Positions 55,146-64,000 of a stretch of DNA of 64,000 nucleotides are shown piece by piece; positions within the stretch are counted from its first letter, which is position 1; each line of letters starts with the position of its first letter. The notes beneath the pieces are model-generated. The model had not been told where the DNA came from. It was given only the letters and a program-made list of their open reading frames with translations, and made no database searches. Source of the DNA: Eutrophomonas brisbanensis (GTDB lineage Bacteria; Pseudomonadota; Gammaproteobacteria; Burkholderiales; Eutrophovitaceae); assembly GCA_038141705.1 (NCBI GenBank), contig JAYQIQ010000004.1:620001-684000 (forward strand). Reading direction: 5' to 3'. Both the position numbers and the translations under genes were made by a program.

Positions 55146-56134
55146 CTAGACTTCGCTCTTACTTGGTCTAGATAACAAACTTTCAGCAGCTTGACTCGGC
55201 GTTGCCAGCCCTTGCAGAACGCTTTGAACCGCGCTCGCTATTGGCATTTCGACCGAAAATGTTGTGGCAAGCCTGCAGACCTCATCGGTCGCCATAACGC
55301 CCTCGGCGACATGCCCTAAATTTTTTTCAATTTCTTGGATTGCACTACCGCGCGCAAGTGCTAAACCAACACCTTTGTTTCTCGATAAATCTCCAAAACA
55401 TGTCAGCGCAAGATCTCCTAAACCGGATAAGCCGGTTAAAGTTCGCGCATCTCCACCGAGCGCATTACCAAGCCCCATCATCTCGTTTAGTCCACGCGTC
55501 ACCAGAGCAGCACTCGCACTGGAACCAAACCCAAGACCCTCACACATTCCTGCTGCGATCGCGATAACATTTTTCACCGCCCCACCGACCGCGACTCCAA
55601 TTAAATCACTTGAATAATAACTGCGTATTCCAGCTCGACCAAATGGTCCTTCCAAATTGTCGAAAAAACTCTTATTGGTAGATGCAAGCACCACTGCAAC
55701 CGGTTTTTTAGCTGCCAGGTCGGCCGCAAAACTAGGACCGGATAACAAAGCTGCCGGAATTTGCAAACCAAACTCTTCCGAAAAAACATCTTGGGGAATT
55801 TCCCGGATCCGTGCTCGAACCCCTTACACGCTAGGACGTACCCGCAAGAATTATCACTAGCAGCGAGACAATCTCGAAGGGTGCTTCGTAAACCAGCAGT
55901 AGGCATTGCCAGGATTACGCAATCGGCCTGGGACAGAACATTCTCCAAATTCGAGGAGAATTCAACTTTTCCGGAAAACCTTACTCCCGGCAAATATCTG
56001 CGATTCTCGCCATGACTCAGTATGTCATCCAAGAGGTCTGGGTTACGAACATAAACCGATACGTCAGCAGTAGCAGAGAGGCTGACACCTAACGCCGTGC
56101 CCCAGGCCCCAGATCCGATTACTGAAATTTTCAT
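55146..56134 (-). CDS. gpsA: glycerol-3-phosphate dehydrogenase GpsA (one frameshift)
   Basis: NAD(P)-dependent reduction of dihydroxyacetone phosphate for phospholipid synthesis. The Rossmann motif is VIGSGAWGTALG, then YVLACKGFE, and, after the break, LLSGPSFAADLA, GAVKNVIAIAAGMCEGLG (catalytic Lys) and LSGLGDLALTCFGDLSRN. The run at 55793-55796 lost one base; restoring C on the coding strand reads PQDVFSEEFGLQIPAALLSG. About 330 residues. Between trmL and secB. Confidence 0.93.
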
Positions 56135-56194
56135 GTGCTAAACACTACTACGACACACTAATTTAGTGAATGCCCAGATACCTGAATTTTGTAA

Positions 56195-56664
56195 TCAATG
56201 CGTAGATACATCCTCTGGTTTTACTTCTGGCGCTTTGGATTGGTGCTGAGAACGGTAGATCGCCTCAAAGTCCATCGGCTGCAAGAGAACTGGGGGGAAA
56301 CCAGCCTTGTTTACCAAATCCGAAATGGTTTCCCTCAAATACGGAAACATAATATTCGGGCATTTCCCACCGAGGAGAAACCCAAGCGCGTCTCCAACAA
56401 TATTCTTCAATTGGAATATCCCGGCCTGGACAACCTCAACGAGGAATAACGAGCTATCTCCACTTTTTGCATTTATCGTGGCTTTAATGACCACCTCATA
56501 AAAATCGTCCTCGAGTTTTTCAAATTGATTTGTAAATGACATTTCAACCTGGGGGAATCCCCCTTCGACCTGAATACCCCCGGGGCACCGGGAACCTCCA
56601 CAGAAATGTCTTTTACGTAAATTTTCTCAATTGAGAATGATTGCTGTTGCTGATCTTCAGCCAT
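56195..56664 (-). CDS. secB: protein-export chaperone SecB (one frameshift)
   Basis: Tetrameric chaperone that passes preproteins to SecA. The start MAEDQQQQSFSIEKIYVKDI and SVEVPGAPG fit the family, as do DDFYEVVIKATI, LGGKCPNIMFPYLRETISDLV (in part) and FPPVLLQPMDFEAIY. The run 56577-56581 lost one base; adding G on the coding strand reads APGGIQVEGGFPQVEMSFTN. About 156 residues. secB next to gpsA and grxC is the standard order. Confidence 0.93.
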
Positions 56665-56687
56665 TAAAACTCCCAAACTTCATTAAT

Positions 56688-56942
56688 TTACTCAGATAAT
56701 AATTTATCGAGCTGACCGCTCCGCTCAATAGCAAACAAATCGTCGCAGCCACCGATATGAAGACCAGCGATGAAAATCTGCGGAACCGTCCTCCGACCAG
56801 ACCGATTAACCATTTCTTCTTTTCTGCCTGGCTCATCATCTAGATTTATTTTAGTAAACCCGATCCCCTTGTCGCTAAGCAATTTTTCCGCTCGTCGGCA
56901 AAATGGGCACCAGTCGGTCGAGTAAAGCTCAACATTGGGCAT
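56688..56942 (-). CDS. grxC: glutaredoxin 3
   Basis: Small thiol-disulfide oxidoreductase. The active site CPFC is at residues 12-15 (STDWCPFCRRAEKLL), with the TVP cis-proline (RTVPQIFI) and GGCDDL motif. Length 84 is normal. It lies between secB and the rhodanese gene. Confidence 0.95.
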   Translation of the reverse strand: MPNVELYSTDWCPFCRRAEKLLSDKGIGFTKINLDDEPGRKEEMVNRSGRRTVPQIFIAGLHIGGCDDLFAIERSGQLDKLLSE

Positions 56943-56943
56943 T

Positions 56944-57369
56944 TCAATTCACCTTTGACAAAGGCATGCCAGCTTGACTCCATGCCGATAAGCCACCTTT
57001 TAATACGAAGATTTCCTCGCTCCCCGCGGATTTGAGCGCCCGTACGGCGGACTTCGATCGATGCCCTGTCGCACAGAGAATAATCACCGGCCTTTTGACA
57101 AACTTTTCAAGTTTGCCAACATCGGAGGCCAGATTGGCCAGAGGAATATTCTTGGCTCCAACTATCGAACCTTCTAGAAAGGCCTTCTCGTCCCTGATAT
57201 CTAGCGGCAAGGCTTTTCGACCATTAATCAATTGAACAGCCTCCAGCGCTCCAACCTCCTTATATGAAGTACTACCTGGCCTCAGTCGGGGGAATACAAG
57301 ATAACCGCCACTAACCACTAACGCCAGCACCAACCACAAATTAGAAGAAATAAAGTCATTGAGACCCAT
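56944..57369 (-). CDS. rhodanese-like protein YibN
   Basis: N-terminal membrane segment (LWLVLALVVSGGYLVF) followed by a rhodanese domain. The catalytic Cys is in VIILCATGHRSKSAVRALKS, and LDIRDEKAFLEGSIVGA is the CH2A-like region. It precedes grxC by one base, the standard yibN-grxC-secB order. Sulfur-transfer substrate unknown. Length 141 is normal. Confidence 0.9.
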   Translation of the reverse strand: MGLNDFISSNLWLVLALVVSGGYLVFPRLRPGSTSYKEVGALEAVQLINGRKALPLDIRDEKAFLEGSIVGAKNIPLANLASDVGKLEKFVKRPVIILCATGHRSKSAVRALKSAGSEEIFVLKGGLSAWSQAGMPLSKVN

Positions 57370-57507
57370 TTTTTAAGTGTCGGATCTTCGAAGATCCGCC
57401 TCTGCGTGAAATTAATCAAAGGCGTATTGTAATAAATATCTCGCCTAACATTTTTGGTTATCAGAAAAATTAAGGATAATGTCGGTTTTTCAAGGAAAGC
57501 AACAAGA

Positions 57508-58254
57508 ATGAAGAAATTAGTATTACTGCGGCATGGAGAAAGCCTTTGGAATCGGGAAAATCGCTTCACGGGTTGGGCAGACGTACCCTTGTCTGAGAAG
57601 GGCATCTTAGAGGCAAAAGAGGCCGGTAAATTATTACTCTCAGAGGGTTTTCAGTTCGAATATGCTTTTGGGTCAGTGCTAAAAAGAGCGATCCATACGA
57701 TGTGGCTTGCGCTCGAGGAGATGGATCGCATGTGGATACCTCAGCAACTTTCTTGGAGGTTGAATGAGCGGCATTACGGAGCATTGCAAGGACTGAACAA
57801 GGCTGAAACAGCTAAAAAATTTGGTGAGGATCAGGTGCTGGTTTGGAGACGAAGCTATTCAACACCACCTCCGTCGCTCGAACTTTCAGACTCAAGAAAT
57901 CCAGGCCTGGATGGACGATATCAACACGTCAAGCCCGAAGATTTACCCCTCACGGAGTGCTTAAAGGATACCATTGAAAGATTCTTGCCACTTTGGAACC
58001 AAAGTATCAAACCGATGATTCTAGAGGATAAAAAAATTCTAATCGTCGCGCATGGAAACACGCTGCGAGCGTTAATTAAAAATTTAGAAAATATCAGCGA
58101 AGAAGACATCTTAAACCTCAACGTACCAACTGGCATTCCTGTAGTTTACGAATTGGATGACAACCTTAGTCCGATTCAAAAATATTACCTCGGGGATCCC
58201 GACAAAGCGCAAGCCGCAGCAGCGGCCGTCGCCGCTCAAGGAAAGGGAGTCTAG
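57508..58254 (+). CDS. gpmA: 2,3-bisphosphoglycerate-dependent phosphoglycerate mutase
   Basis: Interconverts 3- and 2-phosphoglycerate. Catalytic His9 is in LLRHGESLWNRENRFTGW, the second His is in IVAHGNTLRAL, and RLNERHYGALQGLNKAE and RSYSTPPPSL are family motifs. ATG at 57508 is chosen; the longer frame to 57454 is upstream sequence. About 248 residues. Divergent from the rhodanese gene; followed by envC after three bases. Confidence 0.95.
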   Translation: MKKLVLLRHGESLWNRENRFTGWADVPLSEKGILEAKEAGKLLLSEGFQFEYAFGSVLKRAIHTMWLALEEMDRMWIPQQLSWRLNERHYGALQGLNKAETAKKFGEDQVLVWRRSYSTPPPSLELSDSRNPGLDGRYQHVKPEDLPLTECLKDTIERFLPLWNQSIKPMILEDKKILIVAHGNTLRALIKNLENISEEDILNLNVPTGIPVVYELDDNLSPIQKYYLGDPDKAQAAAAAVAAQGKGV

Positions 58255-58257
58255 ATT

Positions 58258-59436
58258 TTGATTTTCCGACCAGCGCTGCTGAAATGCCTAGCGCTAGTGT
58301 GTGCGTGTTTATTTTTTGAAAACTTATCTGCTCAAACCGAAGAACAAAAAGCGATAAATGCAAAACAAAAAACCGAAGAAGCGATAAAAAAAACCGAACG
58401 AGATTTACGAAACAAAGAGCGAGAAAAGCAGAAAGCTGAAAAAGATTTAAAGAAATCGGATAAGCAGCTTCAGTCTATAACCAAAAAACTGAAGAAACTA
58501 GGAACCCAACAAACAGAATTAGAGTCCGAGATTGAAGATCTTACGAGACAAATCGATAACCTCGAGGAGCAAAAGGAACTAGAAGCCGAGCAGCTTTCTG
58601 AAATTGTGAAGCAACAATTTGTCCTCGGGATCACTCGCCCCCCGTTAATCTCGGACCAGAAAGATCTTGAACATTTTGAAGTTCAATCTGTATATCGAAA
58701 AAAAATAATGATTGCTCAATCAACACTACTAGATCGATATACTGATCGGTTAAAGAGAATTGATCGGTTGACTAGAAGAAAACTATCGAAGCAACGTCAA
58801 CTTGAGAAGAATGAAAAACTTGCAAAAACTGAACGCAATCGGGTGCGGGAACAACATGCTAGAAGCGCGAAGGAAATCAGATCAGCAGAAAGAGGAATAG
58901 CCGCAGACGAAAAACAGATCAAGCGACTTCGTGACGATTACAAGCGATTGAGTGACACGTTAGTAGCAATAGAACGAAGACGCACCGAAGAAGCCAAAAA
59001 TCTCTCACGCCCAGATCAGAGTGCCGATGGGAAGCGGTTTGCGAAACTTAAGGGGAAATTGCGCTTGCCTACCGTTGGCACCGTAACGACTAAGTTCGGC
59101 CAAGCCCGAACAAGTAGCGGCTTAACTTGGGAAGGAATTTTTATTTCAGCGAAGTACGGAACTCCAGTCGTTTCGATCGAAAAGGGTGTAGTTGTACACG
59201 CAGATTGGTTAAGAGGATTTGGTAATCTCGTGATCATCGATCATGGTGAGGGTTTTTATAGCTTGTATGGCAATAACCGTACGATCATTGTAGAAGAGGG
59301 CCAAACCGTATACGCTGGGACATCGATTGGAACTGTTGGGAATAGTGGCGGTCTGAAGGAACCTGGGTCTTACTTTGAGATCCGGATTAAGGGGGCTCCA
59401 GTCGATCCGCTCGGTTGGGTTAACATTAAGAGTTAG
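58258..59436 (+). CDS. envC: murein hydrolase activator EnvC
   Basis: Periplasmic factor that activates AmiA/AmiB-type amidases and is recruited by FtsEX. A signal peptide (CLALVCACLFFENLSA) precedes a long coiled coil (about 25-250, Lys/Glu/Arg-rich) and a C-terminal LytM domain (about 265-392). Zinc ligands of active M23 enzymes are replaced (SYFEIRIKG instead of HxHFE), as expected for a non-catalytic activator. Start TTG at 58258. It lies between gpmA and ctpA, the usual order. Confidence 0.92.
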   Translation: MIFRPALLKCLALVCACLFFENLSAQTEEQKAINAKQKTEEAIKKTERDLRNKEREKQKAEKDLKKSDKQLQSITKKLKKLGTQQTELESEIEDLTRQIDNLEEQKELEAEQLSEIVKQQFVLGITRPPLISDQKDLEHFEVQSVYRKKIMIAQSTLLDRYTDRLKRIDRLTRRKLSKQRQLEKNEKLAKTERNRVREQHARSAKEIRSAERGIAADEKQIKRLRDDYKRLSDTLVAIERRRTEEAKNLSRPDQSADGKRFAKLKGKLRLPTVGTVTTKFGQARTSSGLTWEGIFISAKYGTPVVSIEKGVVVHADWLRGFGNLVIIDHGEGFYSLYGNNRTIIVEEGQTVYAGTSIGTVGNSGGLKEPGSYFEIRIKGAPVDPLGWVNIKS

Positions 59437-59531
59437 GCGGTAGGTTTAAACCTCCCAGAGGTATTAATTTAGAGAAAATAATAAAGACCACCCCCAAATT
59501 GATGGGTTGTCTGGGAATCGAGGAAATTCGC

Positions 59532-60896
59532 ATGAAAAGCAAGTTGAACAAATTTGGCTTTATTAGCATCGGCTTATTTGCTGGCATTTTTATCGCTTTA
59601 CAGTTTTCTGCTGAAGCGGAACGCAGCTCCGGACCATTACCAATTGATGACCTTAGGTCTTTTACAGAGGTTTACGGTCGGGTCAAGAATGACTATGTCG
59701 AGGCGGTTGATGATAAGCAGCTGATAAAGGAAGCGATAAACGGGATGCTTTCTGGCCTGGACCCTCACTCAGCTTACCTCGATGAAGAGGCATTCAAGGA
59801 GATGCAAGTTGGAACCCAGGGCGAGTTTGGCGGTTTGGGGATCGAAGTGGGGATGGAAGACGGTTTCGTCAAAGTTGTTGCACCGATCGAAGATACGCCT
59901 GCCTGGAAGGCAGGCCTGAAATCGGGAGACCTCATTATCAAGCTGGACAAAACAAACGTGAAAGGTCTGACGCTCGGTGATGCTGTAAAGCTAATGCGTG
60001 GTAAGCCTGGGACCGAGATTTCTTTGACAGTGGTAAGAAAGGGAGAACCTCAACCGCAAATCATCAAGATAGTTCGCGATGTCATCCAAATTCAGAGTGT
60101 TAAGTCCAGGATGTTGGAGGATGGATACGCCTACTTCCGAGTAACCCAATTTCAAGAACATACCGGTGAGAAACTTGCAGAAGCAATTCAAAAACGGTTT
60201 GAGGATAGCGAGGGTTCTCTCAAAGGAATGGTTTTGGATCTGCGCGATGACCCAGGAGGGCTATTGACCTCCGCTGTGGGCGTATCAGCCGCCTTTCTGT
60301 CGAAGGATAAGCTGGTTGTTTACACCGAAGGTCGTACCCCCGATGCCCGTATGAGAATGTACGCAAGGCCTGAGTTCTACGCTAGAGGAACCGTCGGAGA
60401 TTATTTATCGGATGTACCTGAGGCATCGAAAACAGTTCCAATGGTGGTCCTTGTCAACTCGGGATCTGCATCAGCTTCAGAGATCGTTGCCGGAGCCCTT
60501 CAGGATCACAAACGTGCGGTTATCATGGGCACTCAAACGTTTGGAAAAGGTTCGGTACAGACGATCCTACCACTAGGTAACGGAACAGCGATCAAGTTGA
60601 CGACTGCGCGCTACTTTACGCCATTGGGCAGATCGATCCAAGCAAAGGGAATCACTCCCGATATAGTTGTGGAAAACGCAGTGGTTACCGCAGCAGGGGC
60701 TGGGAATCAGTTTAGAACGCGAGAAGCGGACCTCAAGAACAGTCTTGAAAACCCTCAGGGTGGTCAAGAACAAATGGAGAGCAGTCAAGAGCAAACCAAT
60801 GAGGAAGAGAAGAAGGTTGGAGCCGAAGGTGAGGACTACCAGCTAAACCAAGCGCTGAACCTCTTGAAAGGCCTACAAATTATTTCTCATCGGTGA
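59532..60896 (+). CDS. C-terminal processing peptidase CtpA (S41 family)
   Basis: Periplasmic serine protease. A membrane/signal segment (FGFISIGLFAGIFIALQFSA) precedes a PDZ domain (about 95-175, GLGIEVGMEDGFVKVVAPIE) and the S41 core with catalytic Ser in NSGSASASEIVAGALQDH and Lys in GTQTFGKGSVQT. ATG at 59532 is chosen; an in-frame ATG at 59499 lies in leader-like sequence. About 454 residues with a Gln/Glu-rich tail. Located after envC. Confidence 0.94.
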   Translation: MKSKLNKFGFISIGLFAGIFIALQFSAEAERSSGPLPIDDLRSFTEVYGRVKNDYVEAVDDKQLIKEAINGMLSGLDPHSAYLDEEAFKEMQVGTQGEFGGLGIEVGMEDGFVKVVAPIEDTPAWKAGLKSGDLIIKLDKTNVKGLTLGDAVKLMRGKPGTEISLTVVRKGEPQPQIIKIVRDVIQIQSVKSRMLEDGYAYFRVTQFQEHTGEKLAEAIQKRFEDSEGSLKGMVLDLRDDPGGLLTSAVGVSAAFLSKDKLVVYTEGRTPDARMRMYARPEFYARGTVGDYLSDVPEASKTVPMVVLVNSGSASASEIVAGALQDHKRAVIMGTQTFGKGSVQTILPLGNGTAIKLTTARYFTPLGRSIQAKGITPDIVVENAVVTAAGAGNQFRTREADLKNSLENPQGGQEQMESSQEQTNEEEKKVGAEGEDYQLNQALNLLKGLQIISHR

Positions 60897-60928
60897 TCGC
60901 ATAGGTTCTATAATCAAGCACAATGTAA

Positions 60929-60958
60929 ATTGAGCCTCATAAGAGGCTCAATTTTTTT
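60929..60958 (+). terminator. rho-independent terminator after ctpA
   Basis: ATTGAGCCTC and GAGGCTCAAT form a perfect stem over the 4-base loop ATAA, followed by TTTTTT. It lies about 32 bases behind the ctpA stop. Confidence 0.92.
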
Positions 60959-60991
60959 ATCGCTTTTAAAAAGAACCGCCTCGAACAACCT

Positions 60992-61750
60992 ATGCTAAAT
61001 GATGACGAACTCCTCAGATACAGTAGGCACATCCTTCTAGATGAAATAGGCATTGCTGGACAGGAGACCTGGAAGCAATCTCATGCGCTAATCGTCGGAG
61101 CCGGTGGTTTAGGTGCGCCTGCGGCGATGTACCTTGCCGCTAGTGGGATGGGAAAAATCACGATATGCGATGGTGACACAGTCGATCTCACTAACCTTCA
61201 GCGGCAAATTATCCACTCGACCGAGGGAATTGGATTAAAGAAAGTAGACTCGGCAAAACAAACACTCGAAAAAATAAACCCTACGATTGAGATCATTTCC
61301 TCGGGCAATAGGCTGACGGGATCCGCCTTAGATGAAGCGGTCTCCTCCGCAGATGTTGTCCTTGACTGCTCGGATAATTTCGAAACGAGACATGCTGTTA
61401 ACAAAGCATGCGTCAAATTTAAAATCCCACTCGTATCAGGAGCATCGATAAAGTTCGATGGGCAGCTCGCGGTTTTTGACCCAAGAAACCCCGAAAGTCC
61501 CTGTTACCAGTGCCTGTTCCCAGAGGATAAAGATCATGAGGAAGTGCGGTGCTCAGCTATGGGGGTTTTTGCACCTTTGGTAGGAATAATTGGAGCAACC
61601 CAAGCTAATGAAGCGCTAAAAGTACTTCTTCAAAATATGCCCAACTCAACTGGAAAACTGTTGCTACTAGACGCCCTAACAATGCGTTGGAGAGAGATTA
61701 AATTGACAAAAGATAAGAACTGTAACGTCTGTGGCCTGCAGAATACCTAA
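60992..61750 (+). CDS. MoeB/ThiF family adenylyltransferase
   Basis: Activates the C-terminal Gly of a sulfur carrier such as MoaD or ThiS by adenylation. The nucleotide-binding GAGGLGAPAAMYLAASG, DLTNLQRQIIH and the zinc pairs CYQC and CNVC are present, with the Cys of EVRCSAMGVFAPLVG. Length 252 fits MoeB or ThiF; the sequence alone does not separate the two. ThiS in this window (4135) is a possible partner. Between ctpA and slmA (convergent with slmA). Confidence 0.9.
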   Translation: MLNDDELLRYSRHILLDEIGIAGQETWKQSHALIVGAGGLGAPAAMYLAASGMGKITICDGDTVDLTNLQRQIIHSTEGIGLKKVDSAKQTLEKINPTIEIISSGNRLTGSALDEAVSSADVVLDCSDNFETRHAVNKACVKFKIPLVSGASIKFDGQLAVFDPRNPESPCYQCLFPEDKDHEEVRCSAMGVFAPLVGIIGATQANEALKVLLQNMPNSTGKLLLLDALTMRWREIKLTKDKNCNVCGLQNT

Positions 61751-61768
61751 ATCAAGTATGCGAGAAAT

Positions 61769-62338
61769 TCAAACTAAATTGATAATTTGACCTTCAGCAT
61801 GCTCGGTAGGATCTCTCTCGAATCCACTCTTCGAGTATTGGTGCCACCTCCCCACTACAAAAGCCATTATTTGATTGGCTAAAGGCTCGGCGGCTAAAGA
61901 GGATCGAATCTTTCCCTGGTTAATAGCAAATCGTATGCACTGCTTGATCGATGCCTCGAGACGATCGTGTAGTCGATTAATCCTTTCTTGCAAACGTTCG
62001 TTCTCATAAACGAGGGCATCCCCAATCAAAACTCTCGTCATTCCTTTATTCTTTTTCGAGAAATTGAGTAAGACATTTACTATCGAAACTATTTGATCTC
62101 GACCATCAGTCTCATCCGATGTAATTTTATTGACGAGGCCAAATATCGTTTTCTCAATAAATTCAATGAGCCCCTCAAACATCTGAGCCTTACTAGCAAA
62201 GTGTCGGTAAAGAGCAGCCTCCGAAACCTCAAGCCGCGCAGCCAGAGAGGCAGTCGTAATTTTTCGGAAACTTGGATCCTCCAACATTTCAGCAAGCTGC
62301 TGGAGAATCTTCATTTTTCGATCGCTGGCTCTTGGCAT
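61769..62338 (-). CDS. slmA: nucleoid occlusion factor SlmA
   Basis: TetR-family DNA-binding protein that binds FtsZ and blocks division over the nucleoid. The N-terminal HTH is ITTASLAARLEVSEAALYRHF, followed by ASKAQMFEGLIEFIE, both typical of SlmA. Length 189 is normal. Next to the HAD nucleotidase and argB, a common betaproteobacterial order. Confidence 0.9.
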   Translation of the reverse strand: MPRASDRKMKILQQLAEMLEDPSFRKITTASLAARLEVSEAALYRHFASKAQMFEGLIEFIEKTIFGLVNKITSDETDGRDQIVSIVNVLLNFSKKNKGMTRVLIGDALVYENERLQERINRLHDRLEASIKQCIRFAINQGKIRSSLAAEPLANQIMAFVVGRWHQYSKSGFERDPTEHAEGQIINLV

Positions 62339-62407
62339 TCAATTAGGTATAAAAATTAGTATCACGATTATAGTAACAGTAAACGTCGCAGCGCTCGTCA
62401 ACTAGAC

Positions 62408-63087
62408 TTAATTGTTTAACTTCCCACCTATCGCCACCAATGAGAATAACTTTTTTACACTCGGGACTCGGAAATCGACCCACTTTGGACGACGAGAATC
62501 AGAATGCACCCAAACGGTCCGCATCCCTAAGCTCTTCGCGCGTTTTAGATTGGCCAAATTATCATCAACAAAAATACATTTTGTAGGCGATAAACGATTT
62601 TTTCGTACTAGAAAAGAAAAGGCTCGCCGAGAGGGCTTCGGTTCGAATTTATAAGATTCGATTCCGTAAAAATTGGATACGAGTTCTCTCACACCCAATA
62701 GCCTTAAAACATCATTCACGTAGTGGACTGGGCCATTCGACGCTATGATCTTCTGACCATTTAATCTACGCAGTAGTGTGTTTAAAGATTTGGAGCTGGA
62801 GATCTTCTCTGAAAAATCCTCCAAACGATGAGTTGCCCTAAGAAACTCACCCCTTCGATACCACACTCAACCATCAAACCAACTAACGTCGCCCCATATT
62901 TTTTCCAAAAGTGTTGGCGTAATTGATTCGATAGCTGCTCGCTTAAATTGAGTTTCGATTTGATGTACCGATTCATGCGATCATCGATCGCAGGGAAAGT
63001 AGTGATTTCAGCTTCATGTAACGTATTGTCCAAGTCGAAAATCCACGTGGGATGATTCGACGAACACCTCCAATGAGCCTTTCTCAC
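62408..63087 (-). CDS. HAD-superfamily pyrimidine 5'-nucleotidase (one frameshift)
   Basis: Haloacid dehalogenase fold. Motif I is WIFDLDNTLHEAE (nucleophile Asp), motif II IIASNGP, motif III/IV KPSRRAF ... CIFVDDNLANLKRAKSLGM. The frame is lost in the run 62850-62853; adding one G on the coding strand reads GIEGGEFLRATHRLEDF and restores about 226 residues. SDT1-like pyrimidine nucleotidases are the closest in pattern. Between slmA and argB. Confidence 0.85.
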
Positions 63088-63095
63088 TCTCGGGA

Positions 63096-63974
63096 CTATC
63101 GGCTCTGGATCAAAGTGCCAACCCCCTGATCAGTGAGAATTTCGAGGAGAACCGCATTCTCGACACGCCCATCAATGATGTGAACATTTTTTACACCGCT
63201 TTTTGCCGCATCTAACGCTGATGAAATTTTCGGCAGCATTCCACCATACAAAGTACCATCCTTCACTAGCTCTTCGATCTTCGCAGGCGTCACACCGGTC
63301 AATAAGTTACCATTCTTATCAAGCACACCCTCTGTATTAGTCATAAGGATTAGCTTTTCCGCGCTGAGCACGGTAGCTAACTTACCAGCCACCAAATCCG
63401 CGTTAATGTTGTAGGCTTCCCCATCGGCACCAAAACCGATTGGAGCGATAACCGGAATAAAACCTTGACTCTCAAGCGTTGAAATTAATCTTGGGTCAAC
63501 AGATTCAACTTCACCAACCTGGCCGATATCCACTGGTGTACCGTCTTCCTCAACTAGCAATTTTCTTGCCCTTATCAATCCACCGTCCTTACCGGTTAAT
63601 CCTACCGCCTTACCCCCAGCAGAGTTAATTAGGCTGACAATCTCTTTATTTACATGTGCGCCCAAGACCATTTCAACAATGGACATAGTCTCCTCATCCG
63701 TGACGCGCATACCAGCCCTGAACTCTCCCGACTTGCCAAAGCGCCTCAGAACTTCATCTATTTGCGGACCCCCGCCATGAACGACTACCGGATTGAGCCC
63801 AACTAATTTCAGAAGAGCAACATCGCGGGCAAATGAGCTTTTCAATTTACCATTGATCATGGCATTCCCACCAAACTTTATAATGATGGTTTTTCCATGA
63901 AATCGCTGTATATAAGGTAGCGCCTCTGAAAGAATCTGCGCCCTACTTTTCGCATCAGTCGGAGACAATGACAT
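63096..63974 (-). CDS. argB: acetylglutamate kinase
   Basis: Second step of arginine synthesis. The N-terminal TIIIKFGGNAM, VVVHGGGPQIDEVL and the C-terminal GGMLPKISSALDAAKSG and NINADLVAGKLAT motifs are typical of the amino-acid kinase family. Length 292 is normal, and an N-terminal extension before the kinase core suggests possible arginine feedback control. It is the last gene in the window. Confidence 0.95.
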   Translation of the reverse strand: MSLSPTDAKSRAQILSEALPYIQRFHGKTIIIKFGGNAMINGKLKSSFARDVALLKLVGLNPVVVHGGGPQIDEVLRRFGKSGEFRAGMRVTDEETMSIVEMVLGAHVNKEIVSLINSAGGKAVGLTGKDGGLIRARKLLVEEDGTPVDIGQVGEVESVDPRLISTLESQGFIPVIAPIGFGADGEAYNINADLVAGKLATVLSAEKLILMTNTEGVLDKNGNLLTGVTPAKIEELVKDGTLYGGMLPKISSALDAAKSGVKNVHIIDGRVENAVLLEILTDQGVGTLIQSR

Positions 63975-64000
63975 GCTCGGGTCCTTTAAATCAATAACAC

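Noticed and set aside
1..64000. Insertion sequences, prophage or plasmid genes
   Set aside because: No transposase, integrase, phage structural or replication gene was recognised in any frame.
1..64000. Genuine genome decay (many pseudogenes)
   Set aside because: Breaks are single bases in homopolymers, proteins on both sides keep catalytic motifs, and essential genes are affected, all of which favour sequence error.

Overview
The window is a dense chromosomal segment from a free-living proteobacterium, most probably a betaproteobacterium of moderate to low GC. This is inferred from gene families and gene order, not from a database search. Betaproteobacterial hallmarks are rpoN-ptsN-hprK (EIIA-Ntr next to HPr kinase); thiS-thiG-trmB; yicC-gmk-rpoZ-spoT; lolB-ispE-tRNA-Gln-prs-rplY-pth-ychF; ferredoxin-coaD-rsmD-M16-M16 divergent from ftsY-ftsE-ftsX-rpoH; an aa3-oxidase cluster whose coxB carries a fused cytochrome c and whose small genes encode DUF2970, DUF2909 and DUF2244 proteins; and argB-HAD nucleotidase-slmA. 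Almost every gene is housekeeping. I saw no transposase, phage, CRISPR array or integrase.

Layout. 1-2818: nitrogen-type PTS regulation (rpoN, ptsN, hprK). 2881-7672: mutY, thiamine thiazole genes, trmB, hemW, rdgB. 7662-12447: rph divergent from yicC-gmk-rpoZ-spoT. 12456-15065: a small accessory patch with an unrecognised secreted Cys-rich peptide, an orphan LivK-like binding protein and a family 9 glycosyltransferase. 15242-24881: a long minus-strand block with tRNA-Lys, queC, cpoB, pal, tolB, tolA, tolR, tolQ, ybgC, ruvB, ruvA, ruvC and yebC. 24934-31711: ychF, pth, rplY, prs, tRNA-Gln, ispE, lolB and a TPR protein. 31941-35849: a four-gene GldA/F/G-like ABC transporter with a DUF4340 protein. 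35870-44347: mutM, ferredoxin, coaD, rsmD, two M16 peptidases, ftsY/E/X, rpoH. 44398-52615: cytochrome oxidase structural and assembly genes. 52758-63974: biotin, trmL, gpsA, secB, grxC, rhodanese, gpmA, envC, ctpA, moeB/thiF, slmA, HAD nucleotidase, argB.

How the genes work together. The Tol-Pal system, cpoB, envC, ftsEX, lolB and slmA cover envelope integrity and division. FtsEX and EnvC form one amidase-activating pathway split between two loci here. ruvABC repairs Holliday junctions, and mutM and mutY are the GO-system glycosylases. The cox block builds a respiratory oxidase with its CuA, CuB and heme assembly factors. rpoH is preceded by a strong CIRCE (HrcA-type) inverted repeat, which would link the HrcA and sigma-32 heat-shock circuits.

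The most striking general property is technical. About 20 conserved genes are broken by single-base indels, mostly in short homopolymers, or by single nonsense changes. In nearly every case one base restores a full-length conserved protein. I read this as uncorrected sequencing or assembly error rather than decay. Interrupted genes are listed as one CDS each with the break position. I found no clear undescribed multi-gene system. The best leads are the Cys-rich secreted peptide at 12456-12733, the CIRCE-rpoH arrangement, and the missing partner genes (ctaA, queE, hpf/rapZ) at otherwise canonical loci.
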